Of a stretch of DNA of 54,665 bases, positions 8,193 through 18,488 are shown piece by piece; position 1 is the stretch's first letter; every line of letters starts with the position of its first letter. The stretch is from NCBI GenBank assembly GCA_902524045.1, contig CABZBT010000002.1, positions 1 through 54,665 of the forward strand, written 5' to 3'. The notes under the pieces were generated by a model. The model saw nothing but the letters and a program-made list of their open reading frames with translations. It did no database searches and had not been told where the DNA came from. This DNA comes from an uncultured Pelagibacteraceae bacterium. GTDB lineage: Bacteria; Pseudomonadota; Alphaproteobacteria; Pelagibacterales; Pelagibacteraceae. Both the position numbers and the translations under genes were made by a program.

Positions 8193-10577
8193 TTATTTTC
8201 CAAAAGGCTTAAAAACTAATATTAAAGACGGAAGTAAAGTTAAAACAGAAATCATTGCAAATAACATTGCTAATCCTGTGAAAATTCCAAAATAGATTGT
8301 AGGTATGAATTTAGACAAAACTAAAATAGAAAAACCAAAGACTATTGTTATAGAAGTATTTATGATTGCAACGCCAACTGTTGAGTGACAAGTTTTTAAA
8401 GTTTTTTTATAGTCATTAATTTTGTTAAACTCTTCTTTGAATCTGTAGATATAATGTATGCTGTTATCAACAGCTATACCTATTGTAATAGCAGCGATTG
8501 TGATAGTCATCATATCTAAAGGTATCTCTAGCAAACCTATTATTCCTAAAATAAAAAATGCTGCAATAAAGTTTGGGACAACTCCAATCAAAGATAATTT
8601 GATGTTCTTAAATAAGATTATAAACATTCCAAAAATACCAAGCATAACAAGTCCCAAAGTAAGAATTTGAGATTTAAACAAGCTTTGTAACAAATTATTA
8701 AATAAGATCATTACCCCAGCTAATTTATATCGATCTTCGCTTAATCCAAATTCAATTTGTAGGTCACGATTTATTTTTTTGATTAGCTCATTTCTTTTAA
8801 GATCTTTTTGAGAGTCGATTATTCTCAAACTTATTCTAGCCTCGTTGTCTTTTATTGAAATATAAGGATCAATTATCTCAGTTTTAATATTCTCAGGAAT
8901 TTTGGTGTACAAAACACCCATCTCTAAAGTACCAAGAGGTTTATTATTATTTAATTGTGTTGCAACATCAACTATTGATGAAAACGATAACACTTTTCCT
9001 ATTTCAGGAAGACTATCTAGATAATTATGTATGTTGGAAATTGTTTTTATTTTATCTTTTGTAAACCAATACTTCTCATCATTTTTTTCCTCATCGCCCC
9101 AATCTTCAAATTCATCATCTTCATCTGATTTGTCCTCTTTTTTCTCTGGAAATTTCAAAATTACATCTAGGGGTGTTGTTCCACCCAGTTTTTCATCAAT
9201 TAATTTCATACCTTTATAAATTTCTGTTTTTTTATTAAAATAATTTATAAAACTATTCTCAACTTCTAATTTACTTATCCCAATTATACTTAATACAATT
9301 ACTATCCCAGTAGTTATAAAAACTTGATTTTTAAAATTAATAGAAATTTTTTCTAATGATGAAGTTATTTTTGAGTCAACATCCTCCTTTATAAGAGTTT
9401 TGTTATCTTTTAAAAAACTTAATAAACTTGGAAGCAAGGTAAAAGTAATTATAAATGATGTTATTAATCCAAAAGTCATCATCAAACCAAAATCTATGAC
9501 TGGTTTAATTTCACTAAATATTAAAGATAAAAAAGCGATAATAGTCGTCAAAGCTGTGTAGAGTATTGGCCAAAACATTTTTTTTGTAGTTAAATGGATT
9601 ACTTCATAATCACCTTTATTAGGATAAGACTTTTTTAATTGTATAAATCTTGTGCTCATATGAATATTCATTGCCATAGTTAAAATTAACATCAGTGCAA
9701 TAAAGTTAGAGGAAATTACTGTAACTTTCCATCCTATAAGACCTAAAAGACCCATCATAATTATAACAGAAAAAAAACAACTACTTATTGGAACCACAAC
9801 CCAAATTAAATTTCTAAAAACAAACCATAAGGTTGCAATAATAAATGCAAGCACACCTAAACCAAAAACTATGATATCGCTTTTTATAAAGCTCATCATA
9901 TCATCGGCTATCATTGGTATACCACCTAAATAGATTTTCCCTATATCATCATAACTTTTGATCACCTCTCTAATTTCCAGGATATTATTATGATTTTCTT
10001 TTTTTATCTGATCTTTAAATGCTTGAATTTCCTTATCTGATTTATTTTCAATATCATTTAATTTTTCATTTTCTTTTATATTAACAATTATTCCACTTGT
10101 TTTTCCATCTTCACTAATAACAAAGTTCCTGAAAACTGGACTTGCTAAAATTTCTCTAAAACCTCTCTCCTTATCAACACCTTCATCCTTAAGAGTTTTA
10201 AAATTTATTAGTCTTTCCTGGAGAGGTGAGTCAGAATTATCTAATAAAGGTATATCCAAGAGAGTAATAACACTATGTACCCAATCTAAGCTTTGAAGCT
10301 TATATTTTAAGCTGAGAAGATTATTAATAGCACTGTCACTTACCATATCGTCATTAGGTGTATGAGTTAAGACTAGAAAATCTTTTGATCCATATCTATT
10401 TGTCACTTCTTTTAAATACTCAAGATCAGGGTCACCTTCAATTAGTAGTGTTTCAGAAGACGCATCAAGCCTAAAATCTTTTGAATAATATCCAAAACTA
10501 ATTAAAGCAATTAATAAAAAAATTAAAACAGATTTTGGATTTTTTAAGATTGTATTTTGGTATAAATGATCAATCAT
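8193..10577 (-). CDS. RND/MMPL family exporter
   Basis: 794 aa, two repeated 5-6 TM sterol-sensing-like halves (GVLAFIIATLWFVFRNL...; MTITIAAITIGIAVDNSIHYIYRFKEEF). Confidence 0.85.
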   Translation of the reverse strand: MIDHLYQNTILKNPKSVLIFLLIALISFGYYSKDFRLDASSETLLIEGDPDLEYLKEVTNRYGSKDFLVLTHTPNDDMVSDSAINNLLSLKYKLQSLDWVHSVITLLDIPLLDNSDSPLQERLINFKTLKDEGVDKERGFREILASPVFRNFVISEDGKTSGIIVNIKENEKLNDIENKSDKEIQAFKDQIKKENHNNILEIREVIKSYDDIGKIYLGGIPMIADDMMSFIKSDIIVFGLGVLAFIIATLWFVFRNLIWVVVPISSCFFSVIIMMGLLGLIGWKVTVISSNFIALMLILTMAMNIHMSTRFIQLKKSYPNKGDYEVIHLTTKKMFWPILYTALTTIIAFLSLIFSEIKPVIDFGLMMTFGLITSFIITFTLLPSLLSFLKDNKTLIKEDVDSKITSSLEKISINFKNQVFITTGIVIVLSIIGISKLEVENSFINYFNKKTEIYKGMKLIDEKLGGTTPLDVILKFPEKKEDKSDEDDEFEDWGDEEKNDEKYWFTKDKIKTISNIHNYLDSLPEIGKVLSFSSIVDVATQLNNNKPLGTLEMGVLYTKIPENIKTEIIDPYISIKDNEARISLRIIDSQKDLKRNELIKKINRDLQIEFGLSEDRYKLAGVMILFNNLLQSLFKSQILTLGLVMLGIFGMFIILFKNIKLSLIGVVPNFIAAFFILGIIGLLEIPLDMMTITIAAITIGIAVDNSIHYIYRFKEEFNKINDYKKTLKTCHSTVGVAIINTSITIVFGFSILVLSKFIPTIYFGIFTGLAMLFAMISVLTLLPSLILVFKPFGK

Positions 10578-10597
10578 TTATACTGTTATATTGTAAA

Positions 10598-12022
10598 TTA
10601 ATTATTTTGAGTATCTTTAAATTTTGTAAATCTTTCCTCAAACTCAAGAGTTACTTTACCGATGGGGCCGTGACGTTGTTTACCAATGATAATTTCAGCT
10701 AAATGAGCAACCTCATTCATTTTTGCTTGCCATTCTGCATGCTCAACTGTTGCTTCTCTTGGCTCTTTTCTTTGAAGATAGTATCCCTCTCTATAAACAA
10801 ACATTACAACATCTGCATCTTGTTCAATTGAGCCTGACTCTCTTAAATCAGCAAGTTGAGGTTTATGATCATCTCTTTGTTCAACTTGTCTTGATAATTG
10901 TGATAATGCTAATACAGGAACACCCAACTCTTTTGCTATAGCTTTTAAACCTTGAGTAATTTGAGATATTTCTTGTACTCTTCCATCTTTATTATTAAAT
11001 AACCCTTTCATAAGCTGAATGTAGTCAACAACAATTAAATCTAAACCATGAAGTCTTTTGATCCTTCTTGCTCTGTTACTCATTGACGCAATACTTATCG
11101 CTGGAGTTTCATCAATAAATAAAGGAAGTTCCGAAATATTTTTTGAAGTTTCTAAAAACTGATCAAATTGTTCATCTGAAATTCTGCCTCTCCTAATATC
11201 ATTTGAACCGATCCTTGCCTGCTCAGAAATAATTCTTGTAGATAGTTGCTCCGATGACATTTCTAATGAAAAAAAGGCTACGGATGATTTTGTTCCACTT
11301 TCTTGAATATTTTTAGCCGCATTAAATGCAATGTTAGTTGCAAGTGAGGTTTTACCCATAGACGGCCTACCAGCAATAATAATAAGATCAGACTGATGAA
11401 GACCTCCAAGTTTGTCATCTAAGTCTCTTAGTCCAGTGGGCACTCCTACAATTCCACCTTCATTTTTATAGGCTGCTGATGCCATTTCGATAGTTTGTTT
11501 CATAGCATCGTCAAATTTAATCAAAGATGAATTAAATGTTCCTTTCTCAGCTAAGTCGTATAAAAGTTTTTCTGAATTTTCGATTATATTTTGACCATTA
11601 TTATCTAAATCGCTACCTTTGGCATCATCAATTATCTGCTCTGAAATTTTAATCAATTCTCTTCTTACAAACATATCATATATTATTTTAGAATATTCTA
11701 TTGCTTGTCTTACCGATGTAGAAAATTTTGTTATTTTGACAAGGTATTCTGGAATATTTAGTTCATCCTTTTCATGCTCAAAGTAGTTTTTTAAAGTAAT
11801 CGGATTAGCAAGCATTCCTTTATAAATCATACTTTCAATTGCATTAAAAATTTTTTGATGCATAGGATCATAAAAATTTGTGTTTGAAATAATAGTATTT
11901 ATCTCATCAAAGATTTCGTTTGTTACTAAAATTGAACCAATTACGGATTGCTCAGCTTCGATGTTATTTGGTAATTCTTTAAAATTTTCTTTAACTAAAC
12001 TTAAATTATTTTCCATAATCAT
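10598..12022 (-). CDS. dnaB: Replicative DNA helicase
   Basis: 474 aa: PNNIEAEQSVIGSIL, GRPSMGKTSLATNIA, LIVVDYIQLM, LSQLSRQVEQRDDHKPQLADLRESGSIEQDADVVMF. Confidence 0.97.
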   Translation of the reverse strand: MIMENNLSLVKENFKELPNNIEAEQSVIGSILVTNEIFDEINTIISNTNFYDPMHQKIFNAIESMIYKGMLANPITLKNYFEHEKDELNIPEYLVKITKFSTSVRQAIEYSKIIYDMFVRRELIKISEQIIDDAKGSDLDNNGQNIIENSEKLLYDLAEKGTFNSSLIKFDDAMKQTIEMASAAYKNEGGIVGVPTGLRDLDDKLGGLHQSDLIIIAGRPSMGKTSLATNIAFNAAKNIQESGTKSSVAFFSLEMSSEQLSTRIISEQARIGSNDIRRGRISDEQFDQFLETSKNISELPLFIDETPAISIASMSNRARRIKRLHGLDLIVVDYIQLMKGLFNNKDGRVQEISQITQGLKAIAKELGVPVLALSQLSRQVEQRDDHKPQLADLRESGSIEQDADVVMFVYREGYYLQRKEPREATVEHAEWQAKMNEVAHLAEIIIGKQRHGPIGKVTLEFEERFTKFKDTQNN

Positions 12023-12082
12023 ATTTTATAACAATAGTTAAAATTTTAAATTTAAAAAAAGGCTGTGGATGAAATTGTATAA

Positions 12083-12541
12083 TTATTGAATTGTCTCGGC
12101 AGTTTCAACATTGATTGTAATTTCAGCATCAACTTCTGAGTGTAAAGAAATTTTTACTACAAATTTTCCTAATGATTTAATTTCTTTAATCGGTTGTATC
12201 ATCGAAGGCTTGATTTCTATTTTACTATTTTCAAAAATTAATTTTGATATTTCTGTTGGTTTAACTGAGCCATACAATTCATTATTTTCCGTGCTTAACT
12301 TTTTCACAATGAATTCTTTTTTATTAATTTTTTCAGCAATTTTTTTTGCAGATTGTTTTTTTTCATTATCTTTCTTTGAAAGTTCTGATTTAATTTTCTC
12401 TACTTCTTTAATATTTTCATTAGAAGCATATAGTGCTTTTTTATTGGCGATTAAAAAATTTCTAGCAAAACCTCTTTTTACATCTATTACATCTCCAATA
12501 GAGCCAATTCTCTTCAAATTTTCTAATAATATGACTTTCAT
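12083..12541 (-). CDS. rplI: 50S ribosomal protein L9
   Basis: [38 protein letters not shown]9 signature. Confidence 0.96.
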   Translation of the reverse strand: MKVILLENLKRIGSIGDVIDVKRGFARNFLIANKKALYASNENIKEVEKIKSELSKKDNEKKQSAKKIAEKINKKEFIVKKLSTENNELYGSVKPTEISKLIFENSKIEIKPSMIQPIKEIKSLGKFVVKISLHSEVDAEITINVETAETIQ

Positions 12542-12813
12542 TAGATTAATGCTAAATTTCTAGCTCTCTTAATTGATACTGATAGCTCTCTTTGTTTTTT
12601 TTGAGAGACATTTGTAATCCTTGATGGAAGTATTTTACCATTTTCAGAAACATACTTTTTAAGAAGCTTTATATTCTTGTAATCTACTTTTGGTGCACCT
12701 TTTATAGAAAGTGGACATGTTTTTTTAAACTTATATTTATTAGGTTGAAAAATACTTAGTTTAGCAAAGTTACTTTGTTTATTTCTTTTATTTCCATTTT
12801 GTTTTTTTGGCAT
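12541..12813 (-). CDS. rpsR: 30S ribosomal protein S18
   Basis: [47 protein letters not shown]. Confidence 0.96.
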   Translation of the reverse strand: MPKKQNGNKRNKQSNFAKLSIFQPNKYKFKKTCPLSIKGAPKVDYKNIKLLKKYVSENGKILPSRITNVSQKKQRELSVSIKRARNLALI

Positions 12814-12822
12814 TGCAAACTT

Positions 12823-13179
12823 TTAATTTTTGACCTTCTTCTGAGTTTTTTCGAAATCTTCTTTTTTTGAAAAATAATTTGTTTCAAGGTCAAAATCTTT
12901 AACTTTTACAGTGAGATGTCTTAACAATTTTTTGTCAATTGACTCATTTTTTTCAAGTTGTTCAATTACCTTACCACTACCTTTAATTTTAAAGTGAATA
13001 TAGCTACCCTTTCTATTTTTTTTAATTAAATACGACAAATTTAACAGTCCCCAGTTCTCTGTTTTAACTATCTTACCCTCATTTTTTTCAACGATTTTTG
13101 AATATTTTTCTGTTAACTGCTTAAGTTCAGCTGGAGAGGCATCTTGTCTAGCAATAATTGTGTGTTCGTATAAATTCAT
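12823..13179 (-). CDS. rpsF: 30S ribosomal protein S6
   Basis: YEHTIIARQDASPAELKQLTEKY...NWGLLNLSYLIKKNRKGSYIHFKI; rpsF-rpsR-rplI order. Confidence 0.95.
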   Translation of the reverse strand: MNLYEHTIIARQDASPAELKQLTEKYSKIVEKNEGKIVKTENWGLLNLSYLIKKNRKGSYIHFKIKGSGKVIEQLEKNESIDKKLLRHLTVKVKDFDLETNYFSKKEDFEKTQKKVKN

Positions 13180-13265
13180 ATTAATTCTTTAATAAAAATT
13201 GAGGATATACTATTATAAACCTTCAATTACAACAGTAAAAAAACAATAATTAATTTATTTTTTAA

Positions 13266-14192
13266 ATGTTTTCTGTAATTTTTCCAGGCCAGGGTTCTCA
13301 AATAGTTGGAATGGGAAGAGAGTTTTTTGATAAACATGAAATAGTTAAAAAATTGTTTCAAGAGGCTGACGAGGCACTAAATTTTAGTATCTCAAAGATT
13401 ATATTAGAAGGTCCAAAAGAAAGTTTAAATTTAACTGCTAATACTCAGCCTGCAATATTTTTAATCAGTTATTCAATATTTAAAGTTGTGAAAGAGGAAT
13501 TTAACATAAATTTGCATGATGCAAAATATTTTGCTGGTCATTCTCTTGGAGAATATTCAGCTCTATCATGTGCTGGATATTTAGATTTTAAAAAAACAAT
13601 TAAAATTTTAAGAGTAAGAGGTGAGGCTATGCAAAACTCTGTTCCAGAGGGAGAAGGTGGTATGTTAGCTGTCTTAGGAAGTAAAATTGATGACATAGAA
13701 AAAATTTTAAAAGATAATGAAAAAAATTTTAAAGCCCAAGTTGCAAATGATAATTCTGACGGTCAAATTGTTTTAAGTGGTAGGAACACTGATTTAGAAT
13801 TAATAAGTGTGTTTTTAAAAAATGCAAAAATTAAAAATATAAAATTACCAGTTAGCGCCCCCTTTCATTGTGATTTAATGAAAAAAGCTACAGAGGTAAT
13901 GAGACTTGAGTTAGATAAAATTGAATTTAAAGAGTCCAGAAATAAATTAATTTCTAATGTTACTGCAGATGAGATTCAAGATGTTAAGGTTCTGAAAGAT
14001 CTATTGGTTAGTCAAATTGAAAAAAAAGTTCGATGGAGAGAAAGCATTATTAATATGATAAATCATGGTGTAAAACACTTTATAGAAATTGGACCTGGTA
14101 AAGTATTAACTGGTCTAATCAAAAGAATTAATCAAAATGTAAAAATTACTTCTATTAACAGTCAATCAGATATAGAAAGTTTAGAGATATGA
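13266..14192 (+). CDS. fabD: Malonyl CoA-acyl carrier protein transacylase
   Basis: FPGQGSQIVGMG, GHSLGEYSAL, PVSAPFHCDLM, EIGPGKVLTGLIKRI. Confidence 0.96.
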   Translation: MFSVIFPGQGSQIVGMGREFFDKHEIVKKLFQEADEALNFSISKIILEGPKESLNLTANTQPAIFLISYSIFKVVKEEFNINLHDAKYFAGHSLGEYSALSCAGYLDFKKTIKILRVRGEAMQNSVPEGEGGMLAVLGSKIDDIEKILKDNEKNFKAQVANDNSDGQIVLSGRNTDLELISVFLKNAKIKNIKLPVSAPFHCDLMKKATEVMRLELDKIEFKESRNKLISNVTADEIQDVKVLKDLLVSQIEKKVRWRESIINMINHGVKHFIEIGPGKVLTGLIKRINQNVKITSINSQSDIESLEI

Positions 14193-14926
14193 ATGATTTA
14201 AAAAATAAAAATATAATTGTTACGGGTGCAACCGGCGGTATAGGAAGCTCTATAATAAAAAAGCTGCATGAAAACGGAGCAAACATCTTAGCATCAGGTA
14301 CTAAAATTGAAAAATTGGAGGAAATTAAAAAAAATTTCGATAATATCAAAATATTAAAATTTGATATTTCTAAGAGTGATAATATAGAAACTTTCATCGA
14401 GGATGCATCGGGAGAACTTGGTGGCAGTTTTGATTGTATTATTAATAATGCTGGTGTTACTCAGGATAACTTAGCGATAAGAATGAGCTTAAATGAATGG
14501 AAAAAAGTAATAGATATTAATCTAACATCAACTTTTCTAATGTGTAAGTTTGCAATAAAGAAGATGATAAAAAATAAAAAAGGAAAAGTTATTAATATTA
14601 CTTCTGTTGTAGGACATACTGGTAATTTAGGACAATCAAATTACACAGCATCAAAAGCAGGAATCGTGGCTATGTCAAAGAGTTTAGCAATAGAATATGC
14701 TAAAAAAAATATCAATATAAACTGTATATCTCCAGGTTTTATTAAAACTGCAATGACTGATAAGATTGATGAAAAATTTAAGGATATAATTATTTCTAAA
14801 ATACCATCTGCAAGATTAGGAGAGCCTGACGATATAGCTAACGCAGTTCTTTTTTTAGCATCTAATTATTCTGATTATGTTAATGGAGAAACATTGCATG
14901 TAAATGGGGGCATGTATATGGCTTGA
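14189..14926 (+). CDS. fabG: 3-oxoacyl-[acyl-carrier-protein] reductase
   Basis: VTGATGGIGSSI, NNAGVTQDNLA, SNYTASKAG, HVNGGMYMA. Confidence 0.96.
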   Translation: MNDLKNKNIIVTGATGGIGSSIIKKLHENGANILASGTKIEKLEEIKKNFDNIKILKFDISKSDNIETFIEDASGELGGSFDCIINNAGVTQDNLAIRMSLNEWKKVIDINLTSTFLMCKFAIKKMIKNKKGKVINITSVVGHTGNLGQSNYTASKAGIVAMSKSLAIEYAKKNININCISPGFIKTAMTDKIDEKFKDIIISKIPSARLGEPDDIANAVLFLASNYSDYVNGETLHVNGGMYMA

Positions 14927-14975
14927 CAATCTAAGTAATTAAACTAATAACGATTATAATAAAAAAAGGATCAAT

Positions 14976-15215
14976 ATGTCAGAAGATGTTTCAAGCAAAG
15001 TAAAAAAAATAGTTGCAGATCATTTAGGAATTGATGAAGCAAAAGTTACAGATGAGTCAAGTTTTATTGATGATTTAGGCGCAGATAGTTTAGATACTGT
15101 TGAGTTAGTTATGGCTTTTGAGGAAGAATTCGGTTCAGAAATTTCTGATAGCGAAGCAGAAAAAATTTTAACTGTAGGTGATGCAGTTAAATTTATCGAA
15201 GGTAAAGCAAACTAG
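14976..15215 (+). CDS. acpP: Acyl carrier protein
   Basis: 79 aa with 4'-phosphopantetheine motif [18 protein letters not shown]. Confidence 0.98.
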   Translation: MSEDVSSKVKKIVADHLGIDEAKVTDESSFIDDLGADSLDTVELVMAFEEEFGSEISDSEAEKILTVGDAVKFIEGKAN

Positions 15216-15224
15216 AAAATTTGA

Positions 15225-15857
15225 ATGCCCTCAGAAAATGATGGGACAATGGTTATTTTGTCTTCTCCTTCAGGAGCTGGTAAAACTACATTGGTAAACT
15301 TGCTATCAAAGCAGGCAAACTTTGAAATTTCAATCTCTCACACAACACGTAAACCAAGAGATGGAGAAACACCTAATAAAGATTACTACTTTGTGAATGA
15401 CAAAGAATTTAAGAGATTAATTAATAATCAAGAGTTCCTAGAATATGCAAAAGTTTTTAATAACTATTATGGAACAACTAGGACTCCAATTATTGATAAT
15501 TTAAATAAAGGAAAGAATGTATTATTTGATATTGATTGGCAAGGAGCAGACCAAATTAAGAATAAGAAATTAGATTATAAATTAATTACTTTTTTTATTT
15601 TACCTCCAAGTAAAAAGATTTTATTTGATAGACTTTCTAATAGAGATATGAAGGATAAACTCATTGTTGAAGAAAGAATGAAACAGTTTGAAAGAGATGT
15701 ACTTCATTGGATTAATTATGACTATGTAGTAATTAATGATGATTTAAATAAATGTTTTCTGAGAATAAAAAATTTGATAAATGCTGAGATAAATAATGGA
15801 TCTAAAGATTATGATTTAGATTATGTAAGAAAACACATAGAAAAATTGACATCATAA
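15225..15857 (+). CDS. gmk: Guanylate kinase
   Basis: [24 protein letters not shown]...[17 protein letters not shown]. Confidence 0.96.
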   Translation: MPSENDGTMVILSSPSGAGKTTLVNLLSKQANFEISISHTTRKPRDGETPNKDYYFVNDKEFKRLINNQEFLEYAKVFNNYYGTTRTPIIDNLNKGKNVLFDIDWQGADQIKNKKLDYKLITFFILPPSKKILFDRLSNRDMKDKLIVEERMKQFERDVLHWINYDYVVINDDLNKCFLRIKNLINAEINNGSKDYDLDYVRKHIEKLTS

Positions 15858-16634
15858 ATACTCATATTTTTTTGTTAACTCGTAGTAAGTATCAAAATTC
15901 AGATTTTGAGGCCTTAGGTTAAGATCGATACCCATTTGAAAAGCTATATTTTCATTATCATCAAATAGTTGTTTATAAGGTTTTTTAATCATTTTTCTTC
16001 TATGCATAAAAAAAATTCTTGTAATTTTTTCAAGATTTTTTGGATTCTTAAACTCAAAGAAATTTTTCTTTGGTTCAAAAAATAAAACAGTGCTATCCAC
16101 TCTTGGTTTTGGTCTAAAACAAGCTGCATCGACATCAAGAATTTTTTTAATCTTAAGTCTCCAATTAGCTAAAATTGAAAGTCTACCATAATCTTTAGTA
16201 TTAAACTTAGATATTATTCTATCTGCAACTTCTTTTTGAAACATGAGCACAAGATAACTAAACCATATTTCATTTTTTTTTAAATTAAGTATCCATTTAC
16301 TTAAAATTTCTGTAGAAATATTATAGGGTAGATTGCCAAATACCACCAAAGATTGATCACATAAAATATTTTCATTTATCTTTAAAATATCTTTATTGAT
16401 TATCTCAACATTTTCTCTAAATTTTTTTTTAAGTAGATTTGACAACACAGTATCTTTTTCAACTAAAATAACTTTTTTTGGACTTTTTCTTAATATTTCT
16501 AAAGTTAAATTTCCAGTTCCAGGACCTATTTCCAAAACATTTTTATTTTTGATATCTACAAAATTAATAATTTTGTTTATTACATTATGATCAATTAAAA
16601 AATTTTGACCTAGGCTTTTTTTGGCCTTAATCAT
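15852..16634 (-). CDS. rsmA (ksgA): 16S rRNA dimethyladenosine transferase
   Basis: [39 protein letters not shown]. Confidence 0.95.
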   Translation of the reverse strand: MIKAKKSLGQNFLIDHNVINKIINFVDIKNKNVLEIGPGTGNLTLEILRKSPKKVILVEKDTVLSNLLKKKFRENVEIINKDILKINENILCDQSLVVFGNLPYNISTEILSKWILNLKKNEIWFSYLVLMFQKEVADRIISKFNTKDYGRLSILANWRLKIKKILDVDAACFRPKPRVDSTVLFFEPKKNFFEFKNPKNLEKITRIFFMHRRKMIKKPYKQLFDDNENIAFQMGIDLNLRPQNLNFDTYYELTKKYEYL

Positions 16635-17563
16635 TTTTTATCTAAAAAACTTATAGCTTTTATTAAACTCTTAGGACTAGATGTGTTTTTTCCTACCATG
16701 ATCTCATTTGGACCATGATCTGGTGTTACCCGTAAAAAAGGTAATCCAATTGTAATATTGATTGCATCATATTCGAAGAGAGTTTTGATTGGGGTCAAAA
16801 CTTGATCATGATACATCCCAATAATTACATCAAAATTCTTCCTGTTATTTTTTAAAAATATTGTATCTGATGGTATTGGTCCTTTGAGTAAAAACTTTTT
16901 TTTCAAGGAATTAATAACAGGAAGTATTATCTTAGTATCTTCATTATAATTTAAAACACTTTCGCAGTGAGGGTTAAGACCAACTACCCCAATTCTTGGC
17001 TTAAAACCGATAAATTTTTCAAAAAAATTATTTACAATAAGAATTTTTTCCTTGAGTAATTTTTTTGTAATTTTATTACTTACATACTTTAGTGGCAAAT
17101 GGGTTGTCACTGGGCAAACAGATAATTTTTTATTATATATCAGCATGGCAAATTTTCGTTGCTTGAAGTTTTTAGCCACATATTCTGTAATACCTAAGTA
17201 TTTTTTTTTTAAAGTTTTAGATTTATTTATTGGACCATTAAGTAACTTATTTGATAAACCATTTTTAATGAGTTTGAATGCTAATTGAAAACATTCCTGA
17301 ACATAATTTTTAGATTTTCGATTACTTATATCTATTAAGTAAATTCTTTTATTTAACAATTTTTTTCCAAAAATATCATTATAACTAACTATTTCAATTT
17401 TTTGTTTAAATTTATATCTTTTAACTTCTTTAGATAAAATTTTTTTGTTACAAATTAAAACCAACGGACAAATAACTTTTTTTGATGTGATAGACTTAAA
17501 AAAAATTTCAAAAAAAATACTTTTTTTCTCACCTGGAACAATTAATATGGGCTTAAAATTCAC
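16631..17563 (-). CDS. pdxA: 4-hydroxythreonine-4-phosphate dehydrogenase
   Basis: GPINKS, VTTHLPLKYV, GLNPHCE, GMYHDQVLTPIKTLFEYDAINITIGLPFLRVTPDHG. Confidence 0.95.
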   Translation of the reverse strand: MNFKPILIVPGEKKSIFFEIFFKSITSKKVICPLVLICNKKILSKEVKRYKFKQKIEIVSYNDIFGKKLLNKRIYLIDISNRKSKNYVQECFQLAFKLIKNGLSNKLLNGPINKSKTLKKKYLGITEYVAKNFKQRKFAMLIYNKKLSVCPVTTHLPLKYVSNKITKKLLKEKILIVNNFFEKFIGFKPRIGVVGLNPHCESVLNYNEDTKIILPVINSLKKKFLLKGPIPSDTIFLKNNRKNFDVIIGMYHDQVLTPIKTLFEYDAINITIGLPFLRVTPDHGPNEIMVGKNTSSPKSLIKAISFLDKK

Positions 17564-18488
17564 TTATTTTGCTATTTAGTTTTATTCTATTATAAAAAAT
17601 ATTTGAAAACTTATCTAATTGTTTAGATGTTTCAAATATTATCATTTTATCTAATTCTTTATTTTTATCTATCTCAACCTCTATTTTTCTTATATCGTTA
17701 ATTTTGAAGACAAAAAAATTATTATTGATTTGTATAGGAGAACTATAATTACCTTTTTTTAAGTCTTTTAATTTTAAAATAATCTGATCCGATAAACTAT
17801 CTTTTCTTACCCAACCTATTTTACCACCTACCTTTGAACTGTTAGATATACTATAAATGTTCGCAGTATTTTCAAATCCATTTATTTGTATACTTTCTTG
17901 TATAGCTGTATACAATTCATCTAAAGTTATATCATTTTTTTTTGAAAAAACTATTTCAGATAAATTGTATTCTTTCAAAAATTTTTCTTTACTACTTATA
18001 TTGATTTTTTTAATTAATTCTTCTTTATCAATTTTCACTGACTTTATATATCTACTATAAATTAGGTTTTTCCATTCATTCTCAATTTCAATTTTTCTTT
18101 TTAAATCCTCAATAGACAAATTAAAGTTTTTAATATATTCTTTAAGTTGTTTTTCAGTACTAAGATTTAAATTTTTAGTTATATTATTTAAAACTTCATT
18201 TATCTGTGGGTTCTGTAAGTCTAATTTTTTATATTTTTGAATTTCTTTTTTTTTAATAAATTCTTTGGTAGTCGATTTCTTAGCAATTAATAATAATTCA
18301 TCTCTGTTAATTTGACTAAGTTTTGGATTTAGAGCCACAAGATAATTAATTTCTTTTTCTATATCAAGTGATGTAATTATTTCATTGTCAATTTTCATTA
18401 TTATTTTAATTTCGATTTTTGAGTTGCAGTAATTTACTAATGAAAAAAAAACACAGATTAAAATAATTGATTTTCTCAATTTAATCAT
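17553..18488 (-). CDS. surA: SurA-like periplasmic peptidyl-prolyl isomerase
   Basis: Signal-like N-terminus, SurA N-domain, rotamase-like SEIVFSKK...GGKIGWVRKDSLSDQI; directly downstream of lptD. Confidence 0.8.
   Translation of the reverse strand: MIKLRKSIILICVFFSLVNYCNSKIEIKIIMKIDNEIITSLDIEKEINYLVALNPKLSQINRDELLLIAKKSTTKEFIKKKEIQKYKKLDLQNPQINEVLNNITKNLNLSTEKQLKEYIKNFNLSIEDLKRKIEIENEWKNLIYSRYIKSVKIDKEELIKKINISSKEKFLKEYNLSEIVFSKKNDITLDELYTAIQESIQINGFENTANIYSISNSSKVGGKIGWVRKDSLSDQIILKLKDLKKGNYSSPIQINNNFFVFKINDIRKIEVEIDKNKELDKMIIFETSKQLDKFSNIFYNRIKLNSKISEF

Noticed and set aside
12111-12563. 150-aa plus-strand ORF opposite rplI
   Set aside because: Antisense of unmistakable L9; no independent motif.
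13180-13265. TATAAT-like element (complement of 13212-13217) as rpsF promoter
   Set aside because: A -10-like hexamer is present but no convincing -35; such hexamers are expected by chance in this composition.
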